Source: Oscillospiraceae bacterium
GTDB lineage: Bacteria; Bacillota; Clostridia; Oscillospirales; Oscillospiraceae
Length of the DNA: 61,958 nt
Assembly: GCA_016286665.1 (NCBI GenBank)
Contig: JAEETX010000005.1
Coordinates: forward strand, 1 to 61,958
Direction of reading: 5' to 3'
Shown here: piece after piece, positions 25,543 through 33,723 of the stretch
Position numbering within the stretch: position 1 is the stretch's first letter
How the letters are laid out: each line of letters opens with the position of its first letter
Program-made: the position numbers and the translations under genes
The notes under the pieces: model-generated
What the model was told of the DNA's origin: nothing
The model's input: the letters and a program-made list of their open reading frames with translations, nothing else
Database searches by the model: none

Positions 25543-27171
25543 ATGTCTTATGCCGCCATCGGCGTCCTGTCGTTTCTGGTCCTGCTGCTGGAAAACCATG
25601 ATATCCTGCGCAGCCGCGACGACGCATACTCCCTGCCCGCCTGGAGGACCTACCGGCGCTTCCTGCTGGCGGTCCTCACCTATTACGTCACGGACATCCT
25701 GTGGGGCGTTCTGGAGAGCCGCAAGCTGGCCGACGCTCTGTTCGCGGACACCACGGCCTATTTTATCGCCATGGCGGTGGGCATCCTGTGCTGGAGCCAG
25801 TTTGCCGTGACCTATCTGGAGGAGGAGAACGCTTTCGGGCGCTTCCTCCGCGCCGCCGGGCGGGTCCTGGCGGTCCTGGTCGCGCTCCTCAGCCTCGTCA
25901 ACATCTTCGTGCCCGTGCTGTTCACGGTGGACGAAGATTGCGTCTACCGCGCCCTTCCCCTTCGCTATGCGATGCTGACCGTCCAGATCCTGATGCTTCT
26001 CCTGATCTCCATCTACGCAATCTCCGCCGTGCGCAGACGGCCCGATGCGGCGGAAAAACGGATCCGCTACCGCGCCCTGGCCCTTTTCGGGCTCATCATG
26101 GACCTGTTCCTCTTTGCCCAGCTGTGGTATCCCTATCTGCCGCTCTACGGCATCGCCTATCTCCTGGGGACCTGTCTGCTGCACGCTTTCGTCGTCATCG
26201 ACGAGAAGGAGACCTTCAAGCGCAGCCTCGCGGAGTCCGAAAAGGTCGAGGAGCGCAACGCCTACGCCCGCCTGAGCGCCCTCAGCGGCGATTCCCTCTG
26301 CGTCTATCTGGTGGAGCCGGAGACGGGGCGCTACCGGGAATTCAGCGCAAGCGCGGAATTTGAAGCTTTTTCCCTGCCCAAGGAAGGCGCGGATTTCTTC
26401 GCCGCCGCGCGGGAAGCCGGCCGCCGCTTCGTCTATCCGGAGGACCTGGACCGCTTTCTCGCCGCCTTTACCGCCGAGGGCGTCCTGTCGGAGATCCGGC
26501 GGAGCGGCATCTTTGCTCTGACCTATCGTCTGGCGGCGGAAGGCAAGCCCTCTTTCGTTCAGATGAGGGCCGCCATGGTGGAGGAAAAGGAGGGACGGCG
26601 GCTGGTAGTGGGCATCAGCGACGTGGACGTTCAGGTGCGGCAGGAGGACGAATTCGCCAGACGCCTCGCCCAGGCCCAGACCCAGGCCAGCGTGGACGCC
26701 CTCACGGGGGTGAAGAACCGCAACGCCTTCCTGAACGCCCAGGAGCAGCTGGACAAGCAGATCGCGGAAAAGCAGCATCCGGAGTTCGCCGTCGTGATCC
26801 TGGATGTGAACGACCTGAAAAAGGTCAACGATACCGCCGGCCATCAGGCGGGGGACCGGTATCTGCAGCAGGCCTGCCGGGTCATCTGTGAGATATTCCG
26901 GCACAGCCCCGTCTTCCGCATCGGCGGCGACGAGTTCGCGGTGATCTCCCGCGGCAGCGACTACGGGGAGATCGAAACGCTGGTGAAGCGCGTGGAGGAC
27001 CACAACCGGGAGGCAAAGGCCGTCGGCGGGGCGGTCGTCGCCTGCGGCATGGCGAAATATGCCGGTCAGACCGGCGTGACCCCCGTGTTCGAGCTGGCGG
27101 ACAAGAGAATGTATGAGAACAAGCTTCGCCTGAAGGGCGGCGAAGAAGCGAACCAGACGCAGATATATTAA
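25543..27171 (+). CDS. Membrane-bound diguanylate cyclase (GGDEF)
   Basis: 542 residues. Seven or so membrane helices (about 5-225) lead to a PAS-like region and a C-terminal GGDEF domain with an intact GGDEF motif at 461-465. It should make cyclic di-GMP from two GTP. The RxxD inhibitory site normally before the GGDEF is absent (FRHS at that place), so product feedback through that site is unlikely. No EAL or PilZ gene is in the window. The 43-base gap to ybaK suggests an independent or weakly coupled gene. Confidence 0.88.
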   Translation: MSYAAIGVLSFLVLLLENHDILRSRDDAYSLPAWRTYRRFLLAVLTYYVTDILWGVLESRKLADALFADTTAYFIAMAVGILCWSQFAVTYLEEENAFGRFLRAAGRVLAVLVALLSLVNIFVPVLFTVDEDCVYRALPLRYAMLTVQILMLLLISIYAISAVRRRPDAAEKRIRYRALALFGLIMDLFLFAQLWYPYLPLYGIAYLLGTCLLHAFVVIDEKETFKRSLAESEKVEERNAYARLSALSGDSLCVYLVEPETGRYREFSASAEFEAFSLPKEGADFFAAAREAGRRFVYPEDLDRFLAAFTAEGVLSEIRRSGIFALTYRLAAEGKPSFVQMRAAMVEEKEGRRLVVGISDVDVQVRQEDEFARRLAQAQTQASVDALTGVKNRNAFLNAQEQLDKQIAEKQHPEFAVVILDVNDLKKVNDTAGHQAGDRYLQQACRVICEIFRHSPVFRIGGDEFAVISRGSDYGEIETLVKRVEDHNREAKAVGGAVVACGMAKYAGQTGVTPVFELADKRMYENKLRLKGGEEANQTQIY

Positions 27172-27184
27172 GGAGGCAGACGCC

Positions 27185-27385
27185 GTGCATTGGGAAGACG
27201 ACGCGCAGATCCGCTTTCGGACGGACGGGCACGAGGCCGTCCTTTCCGCCAATCCCGCGGGGCTGCGGTCCCTGGCCGGACTTCTTTCCGCCCTGGCGGA
27301 GGAAACACCGGGCAGTCATTACCATCTGGATGCGTACAATTCACTGGAGGAGGGCTCCGACGAGCTGATCGTGGAGCTCGTATGA
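27185..27385 (+). CDS. Small conserved protein, Imm32-like
   Basis: 66 residues from a GTG with GGAGG a few bases upstream, 13 bases after the GGDEF gene. The sequence (NPAGLRSLAGLLSALAE, then HYHLDAYNSLEEGSDELIVELV) recalls from memory the Imm32 immunity-protein family, with a helix followed by an acidic beta-hairpin. No toxin gene is adjacent, so an immunity function is not supported by context. It may be a small partner of the cyclase. Confidence 0.45.
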   Translation: MHWEDDAQIRFRTDGHEAVLSANPAGLRSLAGLLSALAEETPGSHYHLDAYNSLEEGSDELIVELV

Positions 27386-27442
27386 CCGGCTATCTTCTCC
27401 GCCGGAAGACCGGCCCGACGGCGCCGGAGAAAGGACACCGAC

Positions 27443-27916
27443 ATGGAATTCACAACGGATATTTTCAGCCTTTTTGACAAAAAGTGGGCCCTACTCACCG
27501 CGGGAAGCATGGAGAAGTTCAACTCCATGACCGTCAGCTGGGGCGGCCTGGGCACCCTCTGGGGCAAAAGCGTCGCCACGGTGTATGTCCGCACCAGCCG
27601 CTACACCCATGAATTCCTGGACCGGGAGGACTGGTTCACCCTCAGCTTTTTCCCGGAAAACTGCCGGGACAGGCTGCTGCTCCTGGGCACGAAATCCGGC
27701 CGGGATATGGACAAAATGGGCGGGAGCGGCCTGGAGGCCCTGCCCTGCGGCAAGGGCGTCGCCTACCGGGAGGCGGAGGCGACCCTTGTGTGCCGCAAGC
27801 TCTTCATGCAGCCCCTGGACCCGGCGCGCATCCCTTCGGACATCAGGGAAAAGCTCTATGCCCACGACGCGCCCCACGACCTGTATATCGGGGAAGTGAC
27901 GGAGCTCCTCCGCTGA
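27443..27916 (+). CDS. Flavin reductase-like FMN-binding protein
   Basis: 157 residues matching the flavin-reductase-like split-barrel family, with NSMTVSWGGLGTLWGKSVATVYV near residues 27-50 and the typical YTHEFLDREDWFTLSFF. These bind FMN and often act as NAD(P)H:flavin oxidoreductases or small flavoproteins in anaerobes. GGAGAAAGGA precedes the ATG. The specific electron partner is unknown. Confidence 0.85.
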   Translation: MEFTTDIFSLFDKKWALLTAGSMEKFNSMTVSWGGLGTLWGKSVATVYVRTSRYTHEFLDREDWFTLSFFPENCRDRLLLLGTKSGRDMDKMGGSGLEALPCGKGVAYREAEATLVCRKLFMQPLDPARIPSDIREKLYAHDAPHDLYIGEVTELLR

Positions 27917-27953
27917 GGCCGTCCCGCAGCAAAAGCAGACCGGAGGGAGAAGC

Positions 27954-28346
27954 ATGAACGGGGATTCCGGGAAGTTCGGCATCCACATGAAGCGCTGGTG
28001 TCGGACGCATGAAAAAGCCGTGCGCACGGCGATGGCAGCGGGAAGCGGGGATATCCGCCTGCTGGAAAAGCACCTGGAAAAGCTCCGCTGGCTCCAGCAC
28101 GAACGGCTGGTGCACCTGATCGTGACGGTGATGACCGTCATGGCGGAACTGCTGGCCGTGTGGCTGACCCTGACGCGGCCGGATCTGGCCCCCTGGTCCG
28201 CGGCGGTGGTGGTGCTCCTGGCGGTGCTGCTGGGCTTTTATTTCTATCATTATTTCTTCCTGGAAAACGCCGTTCAGCGCTGGTATATCCTGGCGGAGCG
28301 GATGATGGATTCCCTTGCGGAAAACGCAGACAGAGAGAGGAAGTAA
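27954..28346 (+). CDS. Hypothetical two-helix membrane protein
   Basis: 130 residues. The first 55 residues are soluble and charged with a coiled-coil tendency (LLEKHLEKLRWLQHERLVH), followed by two membrane helices (about 58-78 and 84-104) and a charged tail. I do not recognise a named family. It has GGAGG before the ATG and ends six bases before the PAP2 gene, so the pair is probably cotranscribed. Confidence 0.65.
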   Translation: MNGDSGKFGIHMKRWCRTHEKAVRTAMAAGSGDIRLLEKHLEKLRWLQHERLVHLIVTVMTVMAELLAVWLTLTRPDLAPWSAAVVVLLAVLLGFYFYHYFFLENAVQRWYILAERMMDSLAENADRERK

Positions 28347-28352
28347 TCACCG

Positions 28353-29054
28353 ATGACGAAAAAGGGAAAACTCTGCGCGGCGGGTCTGTTTTATGTCCTG
28401 TTCCTGGCGCTGATCGTGCTCCTGTGCCTGGTGGACCGGCAGCCCTGGGCTGAGGGAACGGAGATCGGCCTGGCGACGGTGAACGCGTGGTTCGCCATCG
28501 CCGTCGCGGGACTGAACGGGAGCTGGGGCGTCGACGGCAGCATGGACCTTTCCTTGAAGCTGTATAAGCTGACGGAATACCTGGGCTATTTCGCCATCCT
28601 GGTGCTGTGCGTCTTTGCCCTCATCGGCCTCGTGCAGCTGATCCGCCGCCGGAGCCTCAAAAAAGTGGATCGGGAAATCCTCACCATGGGCGGCCTCTTT
28701 GTCCTCACCCTGATCCTCTACGTCTTTTTTGAAAAGGTGGTCGTCAATTGCCGCCCCATCGTCCTGCCGGGGGAGAGCGGCTTTGAGCCCAGCTTCCCCT
28801 CCAGCCACACGGTGATGGCTATCGTCATCCTGGGCAGCGTCTCCATGACGCTGAAAAAGTATGTGCAGAACCCCGCTCTGCGGGCGGTGCTGCGCGTCCT
28901 CTGCATCCTGCTGATCCTCGTCATGGTCTGCTGCCGCTTTCTGAGCGGCTGCCACTGGTTCACGGATATCCTGGGGGGCGTGCTGGTGAGCCTGGCCATG
29001 CTGGCCCTGTTCGACGCCGTCGCCTTCGGGGAAAGCGCTGCCGGACAAGGTTGA
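28353..29054 (+). CDS. PAP2-family membrane phosphatase
   Basis: 233 residues, about six membrane helices. The active-site motifs are FPSSHT and CRFLSGCHWFTD (the Rx5HxxxD core, with Cys in the usual Ser place), plus KVVVNCRP as motif one. Members dephosphorylate lipid phosphates such as undecaprenyl pyrophosphate or phosphatidic acid on the outer side. A role in recycling lipid carriers for the envelope is possible but not shown. Confidence 0.82.
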   Translation: MTKKGKLCAAGLFYVLFLALIVLLCLVDRQPWAEGTEIGLATVNAWFAIAVAGLNGSWGVDGSMDLSLKLYKLTEYLGYFAILVLCVFALIGLVQLIRRRSLKKVDREILTMGGLFVLTLILYVFFEKVVVNCRPIVLPGESGFEPSFPSSHTVMAIVILGSVSMTLKKYVQNPALRAVLRVLCILLILVMVCCRFLSGCHWFTDILGGVLVSLAMLALFDAVAFGESAAGQG

Positions 29055-29080
29055 CAAGCCGCTGCGGAACAGCATATACT
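29051..29080 (+). promoter_or_regulatory. Promoter of the flavodiiron operon
   Basis: TTGACA (29051-29056), 18-base spacer, TATACT (29075-29080). The -35 begins on the stop codon of the PAP2 gene. Confidence 0.8.
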
Positions 29081-29119
29081 GTCCACAGCGGGATACCATT
29101 CATGAAAGGAATGACACAC

Positions 29120-30286
29120 ATGGAGATCACCAAGGATATCCGCTATATCGGCGTCAACGACCATCAGGTGGACCTGTTCGAGGGGCAGTATGCCGTGCCC
29201 CTGGGCATGGCCTACAATTCCTATCTCATCCTGGATGACAAGATCGCCGTCATGGACACCGTGGCCGAGGGCTTCACCCACGCCTGGATCGAGAAGCTGA
29301 CCGTCGCCCTGGGCGGGCGGAAGCCGGACTATCTCGTCATCCAGCACATGGAGCCGGATCACAGCGCCAGCATCGGCTGCTTCATGCACACCTATCCCCA
29401 GGCGACGATCGTTTCCTCCGCCAAGGCTTTCACCATGATGAAGAATTTCTACGGCGAGGACTATGCAGACCGGCGGATCGTGGTGGGAGAGAAGGACACC
29501 CTCCCTCTGGGGAAGCATACCCTCACCTTCGTCGCCGCCCCCATGGTCCACTGGCCGGAGGTCATCGTCACCTATGACGACGCGGACAAGGTGCTCTTTT
29601 CCGCCGACGGCTTCGGCAAGTTCGGCGCGCTGGACAGGGAGGATCCGGAGGGTTGGGCCTGCGAAGCCCGGCGCTACTACTTCGGCATCGTGGGGAAATA
29701 CGGCGCTCAGGTCCAGGCTCTGTTGAAAAAGGCCGCCGCTCTGGACATCCAAATCATCTGCCCCACCCACGGCCCCGTGCTCACCGGGGACCTGAGCTAT
29801 TACCTGAATCTCTACAACATCTGGTCGAGCTACGGCGTGGAGAGCGAGGGCGTCGTCATCGCCTATACCTCCGTCTACGGCCACACCAAGGCCGCGGCGG
29901 AAGAACTGGCCGCGAAGCTGGAGGCCCGGGGCTGCCCCAAGGTCAGCCTCACGGACCTGGCCCGGGACGACATGCCCGAGGCGGTGGAGGACGCTTTCCG
30001 CTACGGGACGCTGGTGCTGGCCTCCACCACCTACAATGCCGAGGTGTTCCCTCCCATGCGGACGTTTATCGAGCATCTGGCGGAGCGGGGCTATAAGAAC
30101 CGCACCGTGGCATTCATTGAAAACGGCTCCTGGGCCCCCATGGCGGCCAAGGTCATGAAGGGCCTGCTGGAGGGCTGCAAGGGCCTTACCTTTGCTGAAC
30201 CCACGGTGCGCATCCTCTCTGCTCTGAACGCCGAGAGCGAAGCGCAGCTGGAGGCCCTGGCGGACGCCCTGTGCCCCCGGGGCTGA
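29120..30286 (+). CDS. fprA: Flavodiiron protein (FprA-type)
   Basis: 388 residues. The N-terminal metallo-beta-lactamase-like domain carries the di-iron ligands in HMEPDHSASIG and later His/Asp residues (including CPTHGPVL); the C-terminal flavodoxin domain starts near residue 250 (VVIAYTSVYGHTKAAAEELA). It reduces O2 to water, or NO, using electrons from rubredoxin, which is encoded next. Of several in-frame ATGs, the one at 29120 has AGGA nine bases upstream and begins the family sequence MEITKDIRYIG. It heads an oxygen-defence operon. Confidence 0.93.
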   Translation: MEITKDIRYIGVNDHQVDLFEGQYAVPLGMAYNSYLILDDKIAVMDTVAEGFTHAWIEKLTVALGGRKPDYLVIQHMEPDHSASIGCFMHTYPQATIVSSAKAFTMMKNFYGEDYADRRIVVGEKDTLPLGKHTLTFVAAPMVHWPEVIVTYDDADKVLFSADGFGKFGALDREDPEGWACEARRYYFGIVGKYGAQVQALLKKAAALDIQIICPTHGPVLTGDLSYYLNLYNIWSSYGVESEGVVIAYTSVYGHTKAAAEELAAKLEARGCPKVSLTDLARDDMPEAVEDAFRYGTLVLASTTYNAEVFPPMRTFIEHLAERGYKNRTVAFIENGSWAPMAAKVMKGLLEGCKGLTFAEPTVRILSALNAESEAQLEALADALCPRG

Positions 30287-30331
30287 GCTTCCTCACCGAA
30301 TCAGCAAATCCGAATCATAAGGAGGATCATG

Positions 30332-30487
30332 ATGAAATACGTGTGCGACCTCTGCGGCTGGGAATATGATGAGGCGCTGGGCGATCCCGACAACGGCATC
30401 GAACCCGGCACCAGATTCGAGGACCTGCCGGACAGCTTTGTCTGCCCCCTCTGCGGCGCGGACAAGTCCAGCTTCTCCGAAGCATAA
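30332..30487 (+). CDS. Rubredoxin
   Basis: 51 residues, with the two Fe-binding pairs CDLCGWEYD and [11 protein letters not shown] in the usual spacing. It is a small one-electron carrier, the natural donor to the flavodiiron protein encoded 45 bases upstream. An ATG three bases earlier is also possible; GGAGG is six bases before the chosen one. Confidence 0.93.
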   Translation: MKYVCDLCGWEYDEALGDPDNGIEPGTRFEDLPDSFVCPLCGADKSSFSEA

Positions 30488-30493
30488 AACCCC

Positions 30494-30525
30494 GTCCCGG
30501 GCGCGGAAGCCTCCGCGCCTGGGAC
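30494..30525 (+). terminator. Intercistronic hairpin after rubredoxin
   Basis: A 14-base stem (30494-30507 with 30512-30525, one G-T pair) and a short loop. No T-tract follows, so it may reduce rather than stop transcription. Confidence 0.55.
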
Positions 30526-30556
30526 AATGTTTACGGGCAGAAAGGAGCGGATGCCT

Positions 30557-31192
30557 GTGAAGTACATCTGTCAGGTCTGTGGCTATGTGTATGACGGCGG
30601 GGAGGAAGCCCCCTTCGATTCCCTGCCGGAAAGCTGGAAGTGCCCCCTCTGCGGAGCGCCCAAGGGGGAATTCAAACCGCAGGAGGCGGCCCCTCCGGCG
30701 GGGACGGAGGGGAAAGCGCAGCTGGAAGGGGAACTCGGCCCCTTCACTGCCGGTCAGCTGGCGGCCCTCTGCTCCAGCCTGGGGCGGGGCTGCGAAAAAC
30801 AGTACAAAGCGGAGGAGGCGGGCTTCTTCCGGGAGCTGGCCGCCTGGTTCACCGCCGCAGCGCCGCCGGCGGAGGAGGCTTCGGCGGAATCTCTGGCGGA
30901 ATCCCTCCGCCGGGACGTGGCGGATTATCCCGCCCTGCGGGCCGCGGCGGACGCCGCCGGAGACCGGGGCGCAGCGCGCATCTGCGTCTGGGGCGAGAAG
31001 GTGACGCGGATGCTCTCCTCCCTTCTGGACCGCTATCTGCGGGAAGGGGAGGCCATGCTGGAGGGACAGGAGATCTGGGCCTGCTCCACCTGCGGCTTTG
31101 TCTGGATCGGGGAAGCGCCGCCGGAATTGTGCCCCGTGTGCAAGGTGCCGGCCTGGAAATTCGAGAAGGCGGAAGGAGGCGTGAAGGCATGA
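30557..31192 (+). CDS. Double rubredoxin-like protein with a helical middle
   Basis: 211 residues. An N-terminal rubredoxin domain ([11 protein letters not shown] ... [11 protein letters not shown]) is followed by a helical, rubrerythrin-like but Fe-ligand-poor middle (about 60-165) and a C-terminal rubredoxin-like zinc ribbon ([10 protein letters not shown] ... [12 protein letters not shown]). The GTG at 30557 has AGGAG nine bases upstream; an ATG at 30551 is closer than usual. The role is inferred as an electron carrier or scaffold linking rubredoxin and ferredoxin in the operon. Confidence 0.7.
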   Translation: MKYICQVCGYVYDGGEEAPFDSLPESWKCPLCGAPKGEFKPQEAAPPAGTEGKAQLEGELGPFTAGQLAALCSSLGRGCEKQYKAEEAGFFRELAAWFTAAAPPAEEASAESLAESLRRDVADYPALRAAADAAGDRGAARICVWGEKVTRMLSSLLDRYLREGEAMLEGQEIWACSTCGFVWIGEAPPELCPVCKVPAWKFEKAEGGVKA

Positions 31193-31821
31193 AAAAGCTG
31201 GCGGTGCGCAATCTGCGCCTCTGCACCAAGGACTGCCTGTGCCTCTATGTCTGTCCCACCGGGGCTACGGACACGGAGAACAGCGTCATCGACCCGGCAA
31301 AATGCGTGGGCTGCGGCGTCTGCGCCGAGGCCTGCCCCAGCGGGGCCATCAGCCTCATCCCCCTGGAAATGCCGCCCCAGCAGCCCAAGACGGAGGAGAT
31401 CAAGGGCCTGCTGCGCGCCTTTGCCCGGCGGCGGACGGAGGAGGAAGCCGCCGCCCGCAGGATCGGGCGCGCGTCGGAGAAGGAAGGGCTGCGCAAGCTC
31501 ATGGCGGCCGCGGCCATGTCCACCCGGCTGGTGACGGAGGATGTGCTGCGGGAGGCGGGCTTCATGCTGCCCCAGTGCCCGGAGGTGCGGGAGATCCTGG
31601 AAAAGCTGGCGGATGAACCTCCCGCGCCGGATTTCCCGGAGGAGACCCTTTGGCGGCTCCTGGGCAAGCTGCCCATGCCCGGCGGCAGCGGGGAGAAAAA
31701 GGAAATCAGCTACCGCTGCGGCGTCTGCGGTCTGGTCTTTCCCCTGACGGAGGGAGAAACGCCGGAATGTCCCGTCTGCGGCGCAAAGGGGGACAAGCTG
31801 CTTCCCCTGGAAAACGCCTGA
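31189..31821 (+). CDS. 2[4Fe-4S] ferredoxin fused to a C-terminal rubredoxin-like domain
   Basis: 210 residues. The N-terminal part has two cluster motifs: an unusual first ([15 protein letters not shown]) and a normal [13 protein letters not shown] helical linker (about 65-165) leads to a rubredoxin-like end ([10 protein letters not shown] ... [12 protein letters not shown]). It overlaps the preceding gene (ATGA). The fusion joins low-potential cluster and rubredoxin-type iron in one chain, which suits electron delivery to the flavodiiron protein. The first cluster spacing (Cx3CxCx3C) departs from the usual CxxCxxCx3C. Confidence 0.75.
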   Translation: MKKLAVRNLRLCTKDCLCLYVCPTGATDTENSVIDPAKCVGCGVCAEACPSGAISLIPLEMPPQQPKTEEIKGLLRAFARRRTEEEAAARRIGRASEKEGLRKLMAAAAMSTRLVTEDVLREAGFMLPQCPEVREILEKLADEPPAPDFPEETLWRLLGKLPMPGGSGEKKEISYRCGVCGLVFPLTEGETPECPVCGAKGDKLLPLENA

Positions 31822-31878
31822 ATTGCCGCAATGTCGGTGGGAATCGGTAAAAGGATAAAGTTTTTTTACCAAAACCCC

Positions 31879-31907
31879 TTGACAAACAAAAAAAGGGAGA
31901 GTATATT
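31879..31907 (+). promoter_or_regulatory. Promoter of the trpB2 operon
   Basis: TTGACA (31879-31884), 17-base spacer, TATATT (31902-31907). It drives an attenuator leader of about 210 bases. Confidence 0.85.
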
Positions 31908-31954
31908 CTCCCCATACTACCGCGGGAGGTTCCCGCGCCGATTGGGAGTTCTTC

Positions 31955-32038
31955 ATGAGAAAGTTTTCCGGCATCGCGTTTTGGTGGTTCTGGTTTCGCT
32001 TTACTGATTCTTCGGTAAGGTCGATTTGCGATGCTTGA
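31955..32038 (+). CDS. Tryptophan attenuator leader peptide
   Basis: 27 codons from an ATG with GGGAG eight bases upstream. Residues 10, 11 and 13 are Trp (codons at 31982-31987 and 31991-31993), in the run FWWFWF. Such clustering is very unlikely by chance in a 27-residue peptide and is the signature of a trp leader. The peptide's ribosome acts as the sensor of charged tRNA(Trp). Confidence 0.88.
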   Translation: MRKFSGIAFWWFWFRFTDSSVRSICDA

Positions 32039-32102
32039 AATCATGAAGAAATAGGATTCATGAACGAAGCGGCACAGATTGACCTGTGCCGCTTGATTTT
32101 TT
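32018..32102 (+). promoter_or_regulatory. trp attenuator: antiterminator and terminator
   Basis: The terminator is AAGCGGCACAG (32067-32077) paired with CTGTGCCGCTT (32084-32094), then a T-run to 32102. An alternative 11-base pairing joins 32018-32028 (AGGTCGATTTG) to 32075-32085 (CAGATTGACCT), with two G-U pairs, and would break the terminator. A ribosome stalled on the Trp codons leaves 32018-32028 free; one reaching the stop at 32036 covers it. An extra short hairpin (32041-32047 with 32057-32063) lies between. Confidence 0.85.
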
Positions 32103-32125
32103 AACGAAAGGAAAGGAAATGCACC

Positions 32126-33493
32126 ATGGAAAAGATCCCTTACAAAATCTACCTTACCGAGAATGAGATGCCCCGTGCCTGGTACAATCTCCGTGCCGAT
32201 ATGAAGAACAAGCCCGCCCCCCTGCTGAACCCCGGCACCCACCAGCCCATGAAGGCGGAGGAGCTGAGCCCCGTCTTCTGCGAGGAGCTCATCAAGCAGG
32301 AGCTGGACAACGACACCCCCTATTTCGAGATCCCCCAGGAGGTCTATGACTTCTACAAGATGTACCGGCCCAGCCCCCTGGTGCGGGCCTACTGCCTGGA
32401 GCAGGCGCTGGATACCCCCGCCCACATCTACTATAAGTTCGAGGGCAACAACACCAGCGGCTCCCACAAGCTGAACAGCGCCATCGCCCAGGCCTACTAC
32501 GCCAAGAAGCAGGGCCTCAAGGGCGTCACCACCGAGACCGGCGCGGGCCAGTGGGGCACCGCCCTCAGCATGGCCTGCGGCTATCTGGGCCTGGACTGCA
32601 AGGTCTATATGGTCAAGGTCTCCTATGAGCAGAAGCCCTTCCGCCGCGAGGTCATGCGGACCTACGGCGCGGACGTGACCCCCTCTCCCTCCGAGAGCAC
32701 GGCCATCGGCCGGAAGATCCTGGCGGAGCATCCCGGCACCACCGGCAGCCTGGGCTGCGCCATTTCCGAGGCCGTGGAGGTCGCCACCTCCACCCCCGGC
32801 TACCGCTATGTGCTGGGCAGCGTGCTGAACCAGGTGCTGCTGCACCAGAGCATCATCGGGCTGGAGACCGAGGCGGCCCTGAAGAAATACGACATCGTGC
32901 CCGACGTCATCATCGGCTGCGCCGGCGGCGGCTCCAACCTGGGCGGCCTCATCGCCCCCTTCATGCGGGATAAGATCCAGGGCAAGCTGGACGCAAGGAT
33001 CATCGCCGTGGAGCCCGCCTCCTGCCCCAGCCTCACCCGGGGCAAATACGCCTATGATTTCTGCGACACCGGTATGGTCTGCCCCCTGGCGAAGATGTAC
33101 ACCCTGGGCTCCAACTTCATCCCCGCCCCCAACCACGCCGGCGGCCTGCGTTATCACGGCATGAGCAGCGTCCTCTCCCAGCTCTATGACGACGGCCTGA
33201 TGGAAGCCGTCAGCGTCGTGCAGACGGACGTCTTCGCCGCCGCGGAGAAGTTCGCCCGGGTGGAGGGCATCCTTCCCGCCCCCGAGAGCAGCCACGCCAT
33301 CAAGGTGGCCATGGACGAGGCCCTCAAGTGCAGGGAGACCGGGGAAGCCAAAAACATCGTCTTCGGCCTCACCGGCACCGGCTACTTCGATCTCGTGGCC
33401 TATCAGCGCTATAACGACGGGGAAATGACCGACTATATCCCCACGGACGAGGAGCTGGCGAAGAGCCTCGCCACCCTGCCGGTCATCGACTGA
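32126..33493 (+). CDS. trpB: TrpB2-type tryptophan synthase beta subunit
   Basis: 455 residues, the long TrpB2 form. The PLP lysine is in NNTSGSHKLNSA (about residue 115) and the phosphate-binding CAGGGSNLGGL is near residue 265. It condenses indole with serine to tryptophan. TrpB2 enzymes do not need TrpA and are thought to salvage free indole; no trpA or other trp gene is in the window. AAAGGAAAGGA precedes the ATG. Control by the Trp attenuator shows that it serves tryptophan supply. Confidence 0.93.
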   Translation: MEKIPYKIYLTENEMPRAWYNLRADMKNKPAPLLNPGTHQPMKAEELSPVFCEELIKQELDNDTPYFEIPQEVYDFYKMYRPSPLVRAYCLEQALDTPAHIYYKFEGNNTSGSHKLNSAIAQAYYAKKQGLKGVTTETGAGQWGTALSMACGYLGLDCKVYMVKVSYEQKPFRREVMRTYGADVTPSPSESTAIGRKILAEHPGTTGSLGCAISEAVEVATSTPGYRYVLGSVLNQVLLHQSIIGLETEAALKKYDIVPDVIIGCAGGGSNLGGLIAPFMRDKIQGKLDARIIAVEPASCPSLTRGKYAYDFCDTGMVCPLAKMYTLGSNFIPAPNHAGGLRYHGMSSVLSQLYDDGLMEAVSVVQTDVFAAAEKFARVEGILPAPESSHAIKVAMDEALKCRETGEAKNIVFGLTGTGYFDLVAYQRYNDGEMTDYIPTDEELAKSLATLPVID

Positions 33494-33570
33494 GCCGTCC
33501 ATTTCGGCAGTTTGGACAAAAGCCGGGCAAATAACCGGACAGATTTGACAAAATCTTTTTCAGAAACCCC

Positions 33571-33599
33571 TTGACAGGCGGACGATTCAGGCGTATAGT
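33571..33599 (+). promoter_or_regulatory. Promoter before the symporter gene
   Basis: TTGACA (33571-33576), 17-base spacer, TATAGT (33594-33599). The 120-base leader holds a very strong hairpin (33651-33661 with 33667-33677). No terminator separates trpB from this promoter, so the symporter genes may be read from both. Confidence 0.78.
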
Positions 33600-33723
33600 G
33601 ATTTAAAAGAATGAAGAATCCTCCGGCCGCTCCCTCACTTGCGGCGGACCTCCGGGGCCCGAAAGCCGGGCCCCGGAAGGGGGAGGCTCCGTTCTCAGAT
33701 CAAAACAAGCGAGGTATATCGCC

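Noticed and set aside
27185-27385. Toxin-immunity pair
   Set aside because: Only an Imm32-like small protein is visible and no toxin gene is adjacent.
32018-32125. T-box riboswitch before trpB
   Set aside because: No T-box core or specifier loop; the Trp-rich leader peptide and alternative hairpins explain the region.
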